Of a DNA stretch of 59,266 nt, positions 1 through 7,242 are shown one piece after another. Location of the stretch: contig CAJXEF010000001.1 of NCBI GenBank assembly GCA_913052545.1, positions 1 through 59,266 of the forward strand, read 5' to 3'. A model generated the notes under the pieces. That model was not told the origin of the DNA, made no database searches, and worked only from the letters and a program-made list of their open reading frames with translations. The position numbers and the translations under genes are program-made. This DNA comes from an uncultured Chloroflexota bacterium (lineage in GTDB: Bacteria; Chloroflexota; Dehalococcoidia; UBA3495). The stretch's first letter is position 1. The number at the start of each line of letters is the position of its first letter.

Positions 1-356
1 CTGCTGGAGCCCCATATCTGTGCGGGTTTATTGATGCGATTGAACTCACGCATACGTACCCTTATCAGGAAATTAACGATTATTTAAGGATTAATCCAGA
101 TGATAAACCCAAGGTGGAAGCAAATTTGGCCTATTTCGATGGTATTAATTTCGCTGACAAGATAAATTGCCCTATTGTCGTGAACATTGGACTTCAGGAT
201 AACGTTTGTCCTCCTGAAACAGGTTATGCTTTATACAACCGTATAGAGAGTAACGATAGAAAATTGTACCCTTATGATGGTCATGGCCACGATGCCGGTC
301 GTATCAAGCACGCGACTATAGTTGACCAGTTTTTTCAAAATCATTTGAGGCCATGA
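1..356 (+). CDS. acetyl xylan esterase (AXE1)-like hydrolase, C-terminal part
   Basis: The reading frame is open from base 3 to the TGA at 354-356, so this is the last 117 residues of a gene that starts before the window. It looks like the C-terminal half of an AXE1/cephalosporin-deacetylase alpha/beta hydrolase, which removes acetyl groups from carbohydrate esters. An EINDYLR segment typical of the family is followed by the acid loop QDNVCPPE and by GHGHDAG carrying the catalytic histidine. The nucleophile region lies outside the window, so activity cannot be judged. The next gene, 12 bases downstream, is a divergent paralogue that shares the EINDYxR element, so the two are probably co-transcribed and arose by tandem duplication. 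Confidence 0.8.
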   Translation, partial: AGAPYLCGFIDAIELTHTYPYQEINDYLRINPDDKPKVEANLAYFDGINFADKINCPIVVNIGLQDNVCPPETGYALYNRIESNDRKLYPYDGHGHDAGRIKHATIVDQFFQNHLRP

Positions 357-368
357 AGGAAAATTGAC

Positions 369-1283
369 ATGGTTAGCCTAACGTATAACCAACCCACGGA
401 CTTCCTAAGTTATTGGAATGCTACGCTCGACGAATTATCCGAAACTCCTTTAGCTCAGGAATCTACTGAGATGCCGCTCAGGTCTACAGATTTTTGTAAG
501 ACCTACAGAATTCACTTAACTTCATTGGGCCCGTATAGGATTTTTGGATATCTCAGTATTCCGGATGGAGAAGGCCCGTTTCCGGCAAGGTATTATTTGC
601 CAAAATACGGTAGCGTGGTTGAACCAATCCCTCAAGGGTCTGCTAACTCGCAGAGGCAGGAGTACGTCACCTTCTCATTAGGAGCTCGCGGTCAGCGTGG
701 GTCTGATCAGCCATTCGCTGCCAGCTTCCCGGGTTTATTAACTGAAGGTATAGACGACCCGTTGGGTTATGTATTTAGAGGTATAGTAGCCGACTGTTGC
801 AGGGGACTTGAATATCTCCTTACTAGGCCTGAAGTAGACACAGGACGTGTGGTGGGTATTGGAAATGATTTGGCATTAATTACAGCTTCGTTAAAAAGAG
901 GACTTACCCATATCGTAACTACACCAGCACTCTTTTACGCTACGTCCGATCTATCGAACCGAACTAATACGTATCCCCTTGAGGAAATTAACGATTACAT
1001 TAGGAGTTATCCTTCCAAATTGCAAGAGGTTGTGAAGACCCTGTCCTATATGGACCTTCGTTGGTTTTCTCCGCCAGAAGAGTCGCTTGCTTTGATGATC
1101 GGTGGATCCCCGAACGATCTCCTGAATCAGGAAATTATGCAGCCTTTTCTACACAGATTTGACGGGAAACTAGAATTTCATCCCACTGAACATTCAGCTT
1201 ATAAAGATGGATTATTCGCCGAACGGTGGATAGCGGTTCAAATGGGTATGGAACACGCTGCTTTGCCCGAGCATTGGCAGTAA
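369..1283 (+). CDS. AXE1-like alpha/beta hydrolase paralogue without nucleophile serine
   Basis: A 304-residue protein of normal AXE1-family length, with the family N-terminus (residues 1-100, including GPYRIFGYLSIP) and ARGQRGSD in place of the usual RGQG-type element. At the nucleophile elbow, where the family has GGSQGG, this protein has GIGNDLAL with Asn166, so the catalytic Ser is absent. The C-terminal part keeps an acidic loop (PNDLL) and a histidine (TEHSAY), but both surroundings are degraded relative to the intact-looking paralogue just upstream. It is probably a non-catalytic partner, a binding protein or a hydrolase with changed chemistry. The frame is intact over its whole length, which argues against simple decay. 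Confidence 0.75.
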   Translation: MVSLTYNQPTDFLSYWNATLDELSETPLAQESTEMPLRSTDFCKTYRIHLTSLGPYRIFGYLSIPDGEGPFPARYYLPKYGSVVEPIPQGSANSQRQEYVTFSLGARGQRGSDQPFAASFPGLLTEGIDDPLGYVFRGIVADCCRGLEYLLTRPEVDTGRVVGIGNDLALITASLKRGLTHIVTTPALFYATSDLSNRTNTYPLEEINDYIRSYPSKLQEVVKTLSYMDLRWFSPPEESLALMIGGSPNDLLNQEIMQPFLHRFDGKLEFHPTEHSAYKDGLFAERWIAVQMGMEHAALPEHWQ

Positions 1284-1506
1284 GTTTTTGCGCCGCCTAG
1301 TCCGTGGTGCATAGCCAGTTAAGTCTAACAGTTTGCACCCAAAGCTCAGCAACAGAACTCCGTTTGGAATCTCTCTAGATTATCAGAGTCCTGTACTATC
1401 GAAGAGTTTACCTTCCGAGCACCTGATATTTCTGTCCCGCTTTGGATATGGCTAATCAGCTGATGAATGCCCTTGAACCCTAAAATGCAAACATTCAGGA
1501 GTGAGG

Positions 1507-1965
1507 ATGAGTCTATTAACTACTTGGCCATTTCATTTATCCCCTGAAGACTTAGCTGACTGGGTTAATACCAGACTCGATGGAACTCTGATGGGACCTC
1601 TGGGAATTCGAGCAGTATCGATTAGCGCTGAAGGATCTATCAGCAGACTAGAAGTCCAACCCCAGGTAACCACACCGATGGGATACGTACATGGTGGTGC
1701 AACCGTTGCCTTGGCGGATTCCACGGCAACTTGGACTGCTATCGCAGCACTTGAAGCAGATTTAAAAGATCCCATAGCATTTCCTTTGGCCATTAATATC
1801 TCTTGCCAGCTAATCGGTAACGTCAAGGAAGGCGTGGTGAAAGGACACAGTGAAGTTACCCATCTCGGCAGAAGCTTAACAACTGTGTCTACCCGTGTTA
1901 CTGCGGAAGACGATAGGCTTTTGGCCATAGTTAATACTACTCATTACGTTAGAAAGCCTATATAG
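1507..1965 (+). CDS. PaaI-family hotdog thioesterase
   Basis: A 152-residue single hotdog-domain protein, the usual size for PaaI/DHNA-CoA-type acyl-CoA thioesterases. The hallmark HGGATVALAD segment (His at about residue 62) begins the long hotdog helix. The family hydrolyses aryl- or acyl-CoA thioesters as a cytoplasmic oligomer, and the substrate cannot be read from the sequence. I chose the ATG at 1507: AGGAG at 1497-1501 is spaced five bases from it, whereas the in-frame GTG at 1501 overlaps that Shine-Dalgarno sequence. It stands alone, about 220 bases after the esterase pair and convergent with the next gene. Confidence 0.82.
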   Translation: MSLLTTWPFHLSPEDLADWVNTRLDGTLMGPLGIRAVSISAEGSISRLEVQPQVTTPMGYVHGGATVALADSTATWTAIAALEADLKDPIAFPLAINISCQLIGNVKEGVVKGHSEVTHLGRSLTTVSTRVTAEDDRLLAIVNTTHYVRKPI

Positions 1966-2095
1966 AAATTCAAATAGCAGTAGAACTTAGATTGGCATGT
2001 CCAGTTGCGATAAGAGGTTGCAAAGCTAAGGGATTCCTTATTTGAACTGAACATACCAACTATTTGGTAAATTTATCTGCCCATGAGTCATATCT

Positions 2096-2896
2096 CTAAT
2101 CGTTCTTGGACCTAAATATCTCGTTGGCTAAATCTATGGCTGATCTAGTGAATGGAAGTCCTCCGTAGAATGTCGTTTGTATCAAAACCTCTACAATTTC
2201 CTCTTGGGTAAGTCCAAGGTTAAGCGCTCCATTTATGTGGCTCCGTAGTTGATCACTCCTACCTAAGACTGTTAATGATGCCATGGTGCAAATAGATCTG
2301 CTGGGTAAGTCTAGTCCGGGCCTAGTCCATACCGAACCCCAATAATATTCTGTGGTCAGTCTGTTAAATTCTCGCTCGGCTTGGGTTACTGGGCCATGGT
2401 TTGTATCCCCTGATGTAGAACTTTCGCCCATGTACTCCAATCTTCTGGAGATTCCTTTTTGGTAAAGCCCATCCGGAGTTTCATTAGGATCATATACCAG
2501 AAGGGGTTCAAACGGGATGTTATTGGCTTTAAATACTGCCTCCGCAACACCCATGGAAGTAAATGCTGCGGGCACTCCACCATAAAACGAGGCATGAATC
2601 ATTACTTCAATTATTTGCTGACTGCTAAGCCCTAAATTGAATGCATTAGCCACGTGTCTATGCAGCTGATTTTCTCTTTGGAGCACTGTGAGCACCGACA
2701 GCACTATCATCTCCCTGTGCTCTATTTTTAACCCTGGACGTTGCCAAATAGAACCAAATAGAGCTTCATCTGCTATACGGTGTAAATCGGGAGCCATAGC
2801 TCTAGAGCCTGGCACGGAACCCTTGCTAGGTGTTCCACCGCCGAATCTAGCCCTGATCTCACTGCCTTTTTGTGCGCGTTCGTTGAGTGTAGTCAT
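2096..2896 (-). CDS. two-domain carboxymuconolactone decarboxylase (CMD) family protein
   Basis: A 266-residue protein made of two CMD/AhpD-fold repeats, roughly residues 25-125 and 160-262. Each ends in a matching signature: HASFYGGVPAA in the first and QTTFYGGLPF in the second. Helices before them (RPGLKIEHRE and RPGLDLPSRS) are also duplicated. The family includes PcaC, which decarboxylates 4-carboxymuconolactone in the beta-ketoadipate route. No CxxC of the peroxidase type (AhpD) is visible, so a lactone or aromatic role is more likely than redox. AGGAGG stands seven bases before the ATG. It lies downstream of an SDR on the same strand, probably in one operon. Confidence 0.85.
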   Translation of the reverse strand: MTTLNERAQKGSEIRARFGGGTPSKGSVPGSRAMAPDLHRIADEALFGSIWQRPGLKIEHREMIVLSVLTVLQRENQLHRHVANAFNLGLSSQQIIEVMIHASFYGGVPAAFTSMGVAEAVFKANNIPFEPLLVYDPNETPDGLYQKGISRRLEYMGESSTSGDTNHGPVTQAEREFNRLTTEYYWGSVWTRPGLDLPSRSICTMASLTVLGRSDQLRSHINGALNLGLTQEEIVEVLIQTTFYGGLPFTRSAIDLANEIFRSKND

Positions 2897-2938
2897 ATTT
2901 ACCTCCTAAATTGTTGCTAATCTGTAGTATTAAATGCC

Positions 2939-3685
2939 TTAAGCTAGTGTCAAGCCCCCATCTACATGGATGGTCTGTCCGGTAATGAATCCGGCGTCCG
3001 GCGAAAGCAAGAAAGTTATTAAAGCGGCCGAGTCGTCGGGTGTGCCAATACGATTTAAAGGTATTCTTTTACTAGCTTCTAGCCATGCAGATTCCGGTAT
3101 AGCAGAGTGTCCTTCGGAATCTTTTCGGGTGTACCCGGGTGCTATGCAATTTACTGTGGCACCGGTCGGCGCTAATTGTACCGCGAGACTTTTAGCCAGT
3201 GCCTCTAAGGAAGCTTTAGCGGCTGCTGTGGCCGGAAACAATCCTTCTGACGTAAATACGTGGGAGACAAATGAACTCACGGCTACTATCCTGCCTGTAT
3301 GAGATTCAGAAATGTGAGGTATCGCAGCAGAGGCTATTCTATAAAAAGCTTCAGGCATTCCCTTTTGAGCATTTATTAACGTCTCCACGGTTGTATCACC
3401 GAATGCACCCCTATTAGCGAATCCGGCGTTGCTGACGATCTGGTCGAGTCTACCAAATTTAGCTATGGATATATCAACTAGATCATTAGCAATTGCCGGA
3501 TCTGTTAAATCACCAAGGGTTGTCTCGACGTTTGCTCCAAGTTTTCGGGCTCGCTCTGCAACCTCATCAAGGCTACGTTTATTCAAGCGTGAATGTAGGA
3601 GTAAGTTGTACTCTGGTGAAGCTAATCTCAGGGCAGTAGCAGATCCAATTCCGCTAGCTGCCCCGGTTATTAATAAAGTGATCAT
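2939..3685 (-). CDS. SDR-family protein lacking the catalytic tyrosine
   Basis: A classical-length SDR (248 residues) with the cofactor motif TGAASGIG near the N-terminus, a NAG motif, the VSS segment carrying the catalytic-type Ser, and the C-terminal GQTIHVDGG. The active-site YxxxK is not intact: the lysine (about residue 157) is present, but the residue four before it is Thr153 (codon ACA) instead of Tyr. The fold and NAD(P) binding should be kept, but the normal proton-relay chemistry is doubtful. The Shine-Dalgarno sequence before the ATG is weak. It sits upstream of the CMD gene with a gap of about 40 bases. Confidence 0.82.
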   Translation of the reverse strand: MITLLITGAASGIGSATALRLASPEYNLLLHSRLNKRSLDEVAERARKLGANVETTLGDLTDPAIANDLVDISIAKFGRLDQIVSNAGFANRGAFGDTTVETLINAQKGMPEAFYRIASAAIPHISESHTGRIVAVSSFVSHVFTSEGLFPATAAAKASLEALAKSLAVQLAPTGATVNCIAPGYTRKDSEGHSAIPESAWLEASKRIPLNRIGTPDDSAALITFLLSPDAGFITGQTIHVDGGLTLA

Positions 3686-3794
3686 TTTTAACTAACGCCT
3701 GGACCATGATCTGAAGTATGTCTTTGAGAGCTGGCCTTTGGGGGTTTAACTGGATGGTATTCGGACTTAGGGTAATCTTATATTAAATTCTTAA

Positions 3795-3839
3795 GCGGGT
3801 ATTTCGAGGGTACTTAACAAAATACCCTGCAATACCCGC
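3795..3839 (-). terminator. two-tier inverted repeat, possible terminator
   Basis: Outer arms 3795-3803 and 3831-3839 are perfect 9-base complements (GCGGGTATT/AATACCCGC). Inner arms 3807-3812 and 3823-3828 (AGGGTA/TACCCT) add six more pairs around a ten-base loop. It lies about 75 bases after the stop of the BNR-repeat gene on the minus strand and before the SDR start. A T-rich but interrupted tract follows on the minus strand, so termination is plausible but not certain. A protein-binding operator for the SDR/CMD pair is the alternative. Confidence 0.5.
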
Positions 3840-3912
3840 CATTATGGGAAACTGATTCTCATGATACCCTAGGTTCAGCCTCATTTACTCCTGAATCTTA
3901 TTATTCCCCCGA

Positions 3913-4902
3913 TTAACCAGAGGTACAGGCTATTGCCTTAACGTTGGCGGCAATTTCCGGAAGGACGTGTTCCTTCCATGAATTACCTCCATCGATAGTA
4001 CCAAAAACCTGGCCTTTGCGAGTGCAAAAATATATTTGTTCAGGGGAGTGTTCGTTTATCGCTACACCGAAAGTAGTACTCAATGCTTTAACACCTTGAT
4101 CAAATCTAGTCCAAGTATCTCCACCATCGGTAGTTCGCATTACCCCACCTTGCTCGCTACCGAAATTGAGGCCAACACAAGCGTACAATGTATTTGGGTC
4201 ATTAGGTGAGGTTTCGACCCCACGAGAGTAGCGGATATCGGAGAATGTTTCAAAATTCAGATCCTGCCAGTTTTGGCCTCGATCAGTACTTTTCCAAACA
4301 CCTGTTCTGTTCGAAATGTATACTGATTTCGATCCGGGCCCTCCAACTGAGACTCCATGTAAATCCATTAAGTCTACATCCCCGTCAAATTCTTTGTTTA
4401 CGATCTCCCATGTTTTTCCACCGTCAGAACTATGAGCGGCCCCACCAACCTCTAGTGCGGCGTACATTTGTTGAGGTTCGTCAGGCTCAATACCTATCCC
4501 TAAAATCCGGGTTGCAAAAGCCATCTGGACGGAATTGTTATTGAGGATGGTTGAAATATAGCTCCAGTTCTCTCCAGAATCATCACTCCGGTAAATCTCA
4601 CTGCCTTCGGTACCTAAAAACATGGTGTTTGGGTTATTAGGATGGAATTTGATGGACCAGACAATTCTACCTTCGTCCATATTCATCCGTTCGAAACTGT
4701 CGCCACTGTCCTTGGAACGGTATACCCCTCGCTGGGTGCCAACGAAAAGCGTGGAAGAGTTTCTAGGGTCTATGGCGATCGCTCTAACTTGTGGTGAAGG
4801 TGGCATACCTTTCGATAGCTTAGTCCATTGGGAATCATTGTGCTCTTTCCTGTAGAGCCCGTCTGCTTCGGCGCCTACGTAAACGAAAGTTTTACCTGCC
4901 AT
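3913..4902 (-). CDS. BNR/sortilin-type beta-propeller repeat protein
   Basis: About 329 residues built from repeated units ending in S-x-D-x-G-x-x-W-like signatures, for example RSDDSGENW, SSDGGKTW, STDRGQNW and TTDGGDTW. This is the Asp-box pattern of BNR/Ycf48/sortilin beta-propellers. No signal peptide or catalytic sialidase residues are visible, so it is probably a cytoplasmic propeller of unknown role. I placed the start at 4902 because GGGAGG lies eight bases upstream of that ATG; the upstream in-frame ATG at 4917 would overlap this ribosome binding site. A strong hairpin lies downstream at 3795-3839. Confidence 0.8.
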   Translation of the reverse strand: MAGKTFVYVGAEADGLYRKEHNDSQWTKLSKGMPPSPQVRAIAIDPRNSSTLFVGTQRGVYRSKDSGDSFERMNMDEGRIVWSIKFHPNNPNTMFLGTEGSEIYRSDDSGENWSYISTILNNNSVQMAFATRILGIGIEPDEPQQMYAALEVGGAAHSSDGGKTWEIVNKEFDGDVDLMDLHGVSVGGPGSKSVYISNRTGVWKSTDRGQNWQDLNFETFSDIRYSRGVETSPNDPNTLYACVGLNFGSEQGGVMRTTDGGDTWTRFDQGVKALSTTFGVAINEHSPEQIYFCTRKGQVFGTIDGGNSWKEHVLPEIAANVKAIACTSG

Positions 4903-5055
4903 TTGATTTCCTCCCATAATTTTCGAGATTTTCCTCCGGCTTAAGGCTGTTCGATACTCCGAATGAGAGTATTGTGTGGTGCCACTGTGCTTACGCTATT
5001 GTCAGATAGCTGAAATCTATTGTCAATTATCGCTGCTGTGATTAGTACGGCAAAT

Positions 5056-5286
5056 TCAATTGTCAGTATGGCTTCTCAATGATTTGGGTTTCCAAGCGCC
5101 GGGAGGTCCATCGATTGGTAAGCATACTAAACAAGGTCTATATCCGGATTGGATAGCTATCAAAATACTTGGGAATGAAATTCGATTGGAGGGTTTGGTC
5201 CTCCTGCCTGGAGGGCAGTTAATCCGGCAAAAAATCTTCGTAGTTTTGCATGCGTTGATGTAATTAATATTAGAGTTAGTGATCAT
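5056..5286 (-). CDS. small Ada-type zinc-binding domain protein
   Basis: A 76-residue ORF starting two bases after the stop of the deacetylase gene upstream, so it may be translationally coupled to it. Its core matches the N-terminal metal domain of Ada-type proteins: TTKIFCRINCPPGRR resembles the Ada TTGIYCRPSCPAR element, and SGYRPCLVCLP resembles the GxRPCxxCxP element. Together these give four cysteines able to hold zinc. No methyltransferase or AraC-type domain follows. In Ada the first of these cysteines accepts methyl groups from phosphotriesters; whether that applies here is unknown. A 67-residue frame on the other strand covers the same DNA but shows no recognisable motif. Confidence 0.55.
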   Translation of the reverse strand: MITNSNINYINACKTTKIFCRINCPPGRRTKPSNRISFPSILIAIQSGYRPCLVCLPIDGPPGAWKPKSLRSHTDN

Positions 5287-5288
5287 TA

Positions 5289-6203
5289 TTATTGGTTATT
5301 ATGAGATTGATACCAGCTTGTTATTTCAGAGCCGGTTGCAGTCCACACTCGAGGTTTATTTACGATCTTGGAGAGTGCTTCATCCAGGTAATTTATACGG
5401 AATGGCTGTCCAATCAGCCAGGGGTGTAAATTAAGTACCATCAATCGTCCGTTGTCAGCACCATTTTCATATAGGACTTCGAAACTTTCGGTCAACATAT
5501 CAGCGTAACGATCGACATTAACCCTGCGATGTGCCATTGCTATCACATCGTCGAGTTCTATCATCACTGGAAGCGCAGTTAATTCGCCTTCAGGCGATTT
5601 CAATGGGTAAGGCTGCTCGTCGTTAGCCCAGTCGCATACATAGCGTATATTTGACTTGGCTAAGAGCTGTGGTGTTCTCTCTGACTCACCATATTCTGGC
5701 CCAAACCATCCAAGAGGATCGGTTCCGGTCACCCTTTTTATAGAAGACATAGACTCACGAATGTATTCTAACTCTTCATCTACTGACATATTGCTGGTAA
5801 TCATTTGGCTCACCGATATACCATGGGCCACGAATTCGCAATCGCGCTTGATGCAATAATCCATTAAATATGGGTAATGTTTAGCTGTTAGAGCGTCTAC
5901 TGCCAGAGTCGGTTTGATATTGTATTTTTTAAGAACGTCCAGTACACGAAATATACCTACCCGGTGGCCATATTCCCTGTGGGATATCCTCGCATAATCG
6001 GGAAATGGTCTGGCTGTAGATCCCCCAGCCAAATTTGCAGGCTGGTAACTTCCCTGAGGAGCGCTCCATTCCATGTGTTCTAGGTTCACTATCGCTACTA
6101 ACGCCAGTTGTGCATCGTTAGGCCATCTCAAAACATCTCTGGTGCTGATAGGAGACCAATCATAATGTTCGTGATCCATTCCGAAACGTCTTTGGGCGGG
6201 CAT
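5289..6203 (-). CDS. PuuE-like polysaccharide-deacetylase-fold hydrolase
   Basis: 304 residues, close to the length of PuuE-type allantoinases and cyclic-imide hydrolases in the polysaccharide deacetylase superfamily. Visible family elements are REYGHRVGIFR (about residue 80), FVAHGIS, the GWFGPE segment and the late LHPWLIGQP. The usual second histidine of the deacetylase HxxxH motif is absent, as in PuuE relatives. I therefore favour hydrolysis of a cyclic amide or ureide over chitin or peptidoglycan deacetylation. No signal peptide is seen, which fits a cytoplasmic enzyme. AGGAGG precedes the ATG. It follows a 306-residue paralogue and an amidase in one run of minus-strand genes. Confidence 0.8.
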   Translation of the reverse strand: MPAQRRFGMDHEHYDWSPISTRDVLRWPNDAQLALVAIVNLEHMEWSAPQGSYQPANLAGGSTARPFPDYARISHREYGHRVGIFRVLDVLKKYNIKPTLAVDALTAKHYPYLMDYCIKRDCEFVAHGISVSQMITSNMSVDEELEYIRESMSSIKRVTGTDPLGWFGPEYGESERTPQLLAKSNIRYVCDWANDEQPYPLKSPEGELTALPVMIELDDVIAMAHRRVNVDRYADMLTESFEVLYENGADNGRLMVLNLHPWLIGQPFRINYLDEALSKIVNKPRVWTATGSEITSWYQSHNNQ

Positions 6204-6263
6204 AAGACCTCCTACTGAGTCATCTACCGGGATAACAGTAAATCCGATAAAGTGTTAGAAGAT

Positions 6264-7184
6264 TTAATTTGATAGCTGCCTTAAATTGTTGGCGTGGTTT
6301 ATTGCCTCTTCGTAGTGGTGGGTTATGTAATACTCTGCGATTTCGTCGGCCGTGGTTTGCCAAACGCCGTCGTGCGACATGATGTAGCTTAAAATCTCAT
6401 CTAAGTACTTGATTCTATGAGGTTGTCCGATCAAAAATGGATGTAGTGCGATACACATCACTCGACCACTTTCTTGCCCTTCTTTATACAACTGGTCGAA
6501 TTGGGCCTTGCAGATGCGAGCGAAATAGTCTCCTTCATAATGATGATCTCTCATCATCGACGAATCGTTAAGTTCTATTGAGTAGGGAACCGAAATAAGC
6601 TTTCCGCTTTTAACTCTAATTGGTACTGGCTGATCGTCATGCATCCAGTCGGTGTGGTAAATGAGTCCTGCTTCGGCCATTAAATCAGGGGTGTTAACGC
6701 TCCCCGAAATAGCAGGGCCAAGCATGCCCTTAAGTTGTTTGCCAGTATGGCGTCGTAAGGTGTCTATATTGTCCTTATAAAATTCCCTTTCAGCATCCGC
6801 ATCATAGGTATATAAATATCGCGTGTTATATATACCGTGACTCATATAGTCGTAATTTCTATCCGTCATTGCTTTCGCAATTTCCGGAAAATGTTCTAAA
6901 ACCGCGAGGTTTAGCGAGACACAACACCTTATATCATGTTTATCCAGGACTTCGAGCATTCGCCAGAATCCTATTCTATTACCATAGTCCCTATAGGAAT
7001 ATTGTTGAACATCGGGATAAGGGGTGCGGGGCCATGGATTGCGTACCCCCTGATTTTCAGGGAGGTATTCGTAATGTTCGACGTTAGGAGAAACCCAGAA
7101 AGCTACCCTTGCGTTGTTCGGCCATTTGATTATAGGTCGATCCACTATGGGGAGGTAGTCGACCCTGTTTGGGGGTAATGGCAT
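6264..7184 (-). CDS. PuuE-like polysaccharide-deacetylase-fold hydrolase (paralogue)
   Basis: 306 residues, a divergent tandem paralogue of the gene directly downstream. Shared landmarks are SYRDYGNRIGFWR, YMSHGIYN, a GMLGPA segment, DWMHDDQP and LHPFLIGQPHR near the C-terminus. The protein begins straight into the catalytic domain without a secretion signal. Having two copies side by side suggests either a heteromeric enzyme or two related cyclic substrates. AGGAGAG stands before the ATG. About 60 bases separate it from the amidase gene upstream and from its paralogue downstream, consistent with a single transcript. Confidence 0.8.
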   Translation of the reverse strand: MPLPPNRVDYLPIVDRPIIKWPNNARVAFWVSPNVEHYEYLPENQGVRNPWPRTPYPDVQQYSYRDYGNRIGFWRMLEVLDKHDIRCCVSLNLAVLEHFPEIAKAMTDRNYDYMSHGIYNTRYLYTYDADAEREFYKDNIDTLRRHTGKQLKGMLGPAISGSVNTPDLMAEAGLIYHTDWMHDDQPVPIRVKSGKLISVPYSIELNDSSMMRDHHYEGDYFARICKAQFDQLYKEGQESGRVMCIALHPFLIGQPHRIKYLDEILSYIMSHDGVWQTTADEIAEYYITHHYEEAINHANNLRQLSN

Positions 7185-7242
7185 TTGACTCTCCTGATCG
7201 ATTTAACAATTATTTCTTAGATAACCGTTGCACCTGAGTGGT

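Noticed and set aside
1533..1928. 131-codon minus-strand frame inside the thioesterase gene
   Set aside because: Fully antisense to a gene with a clear hotdog motif; low-complexity Ser/Thr/Val content.
1969..2056. Distant inverted repeat TTCAAATA/TATTTGAA between the thioesterase and CMD genes
   Set aside because: Only eight AT-rich pairs about 65 bases apart; expected by chance in such DNA.
5060..5263. Plus-strand 67-codon frame opposite the Ada-like gene
   Set aside because: No recognisable motif and no ribosome binding site, while the minus-strand frame has the four-Cys pattern and coupled position.
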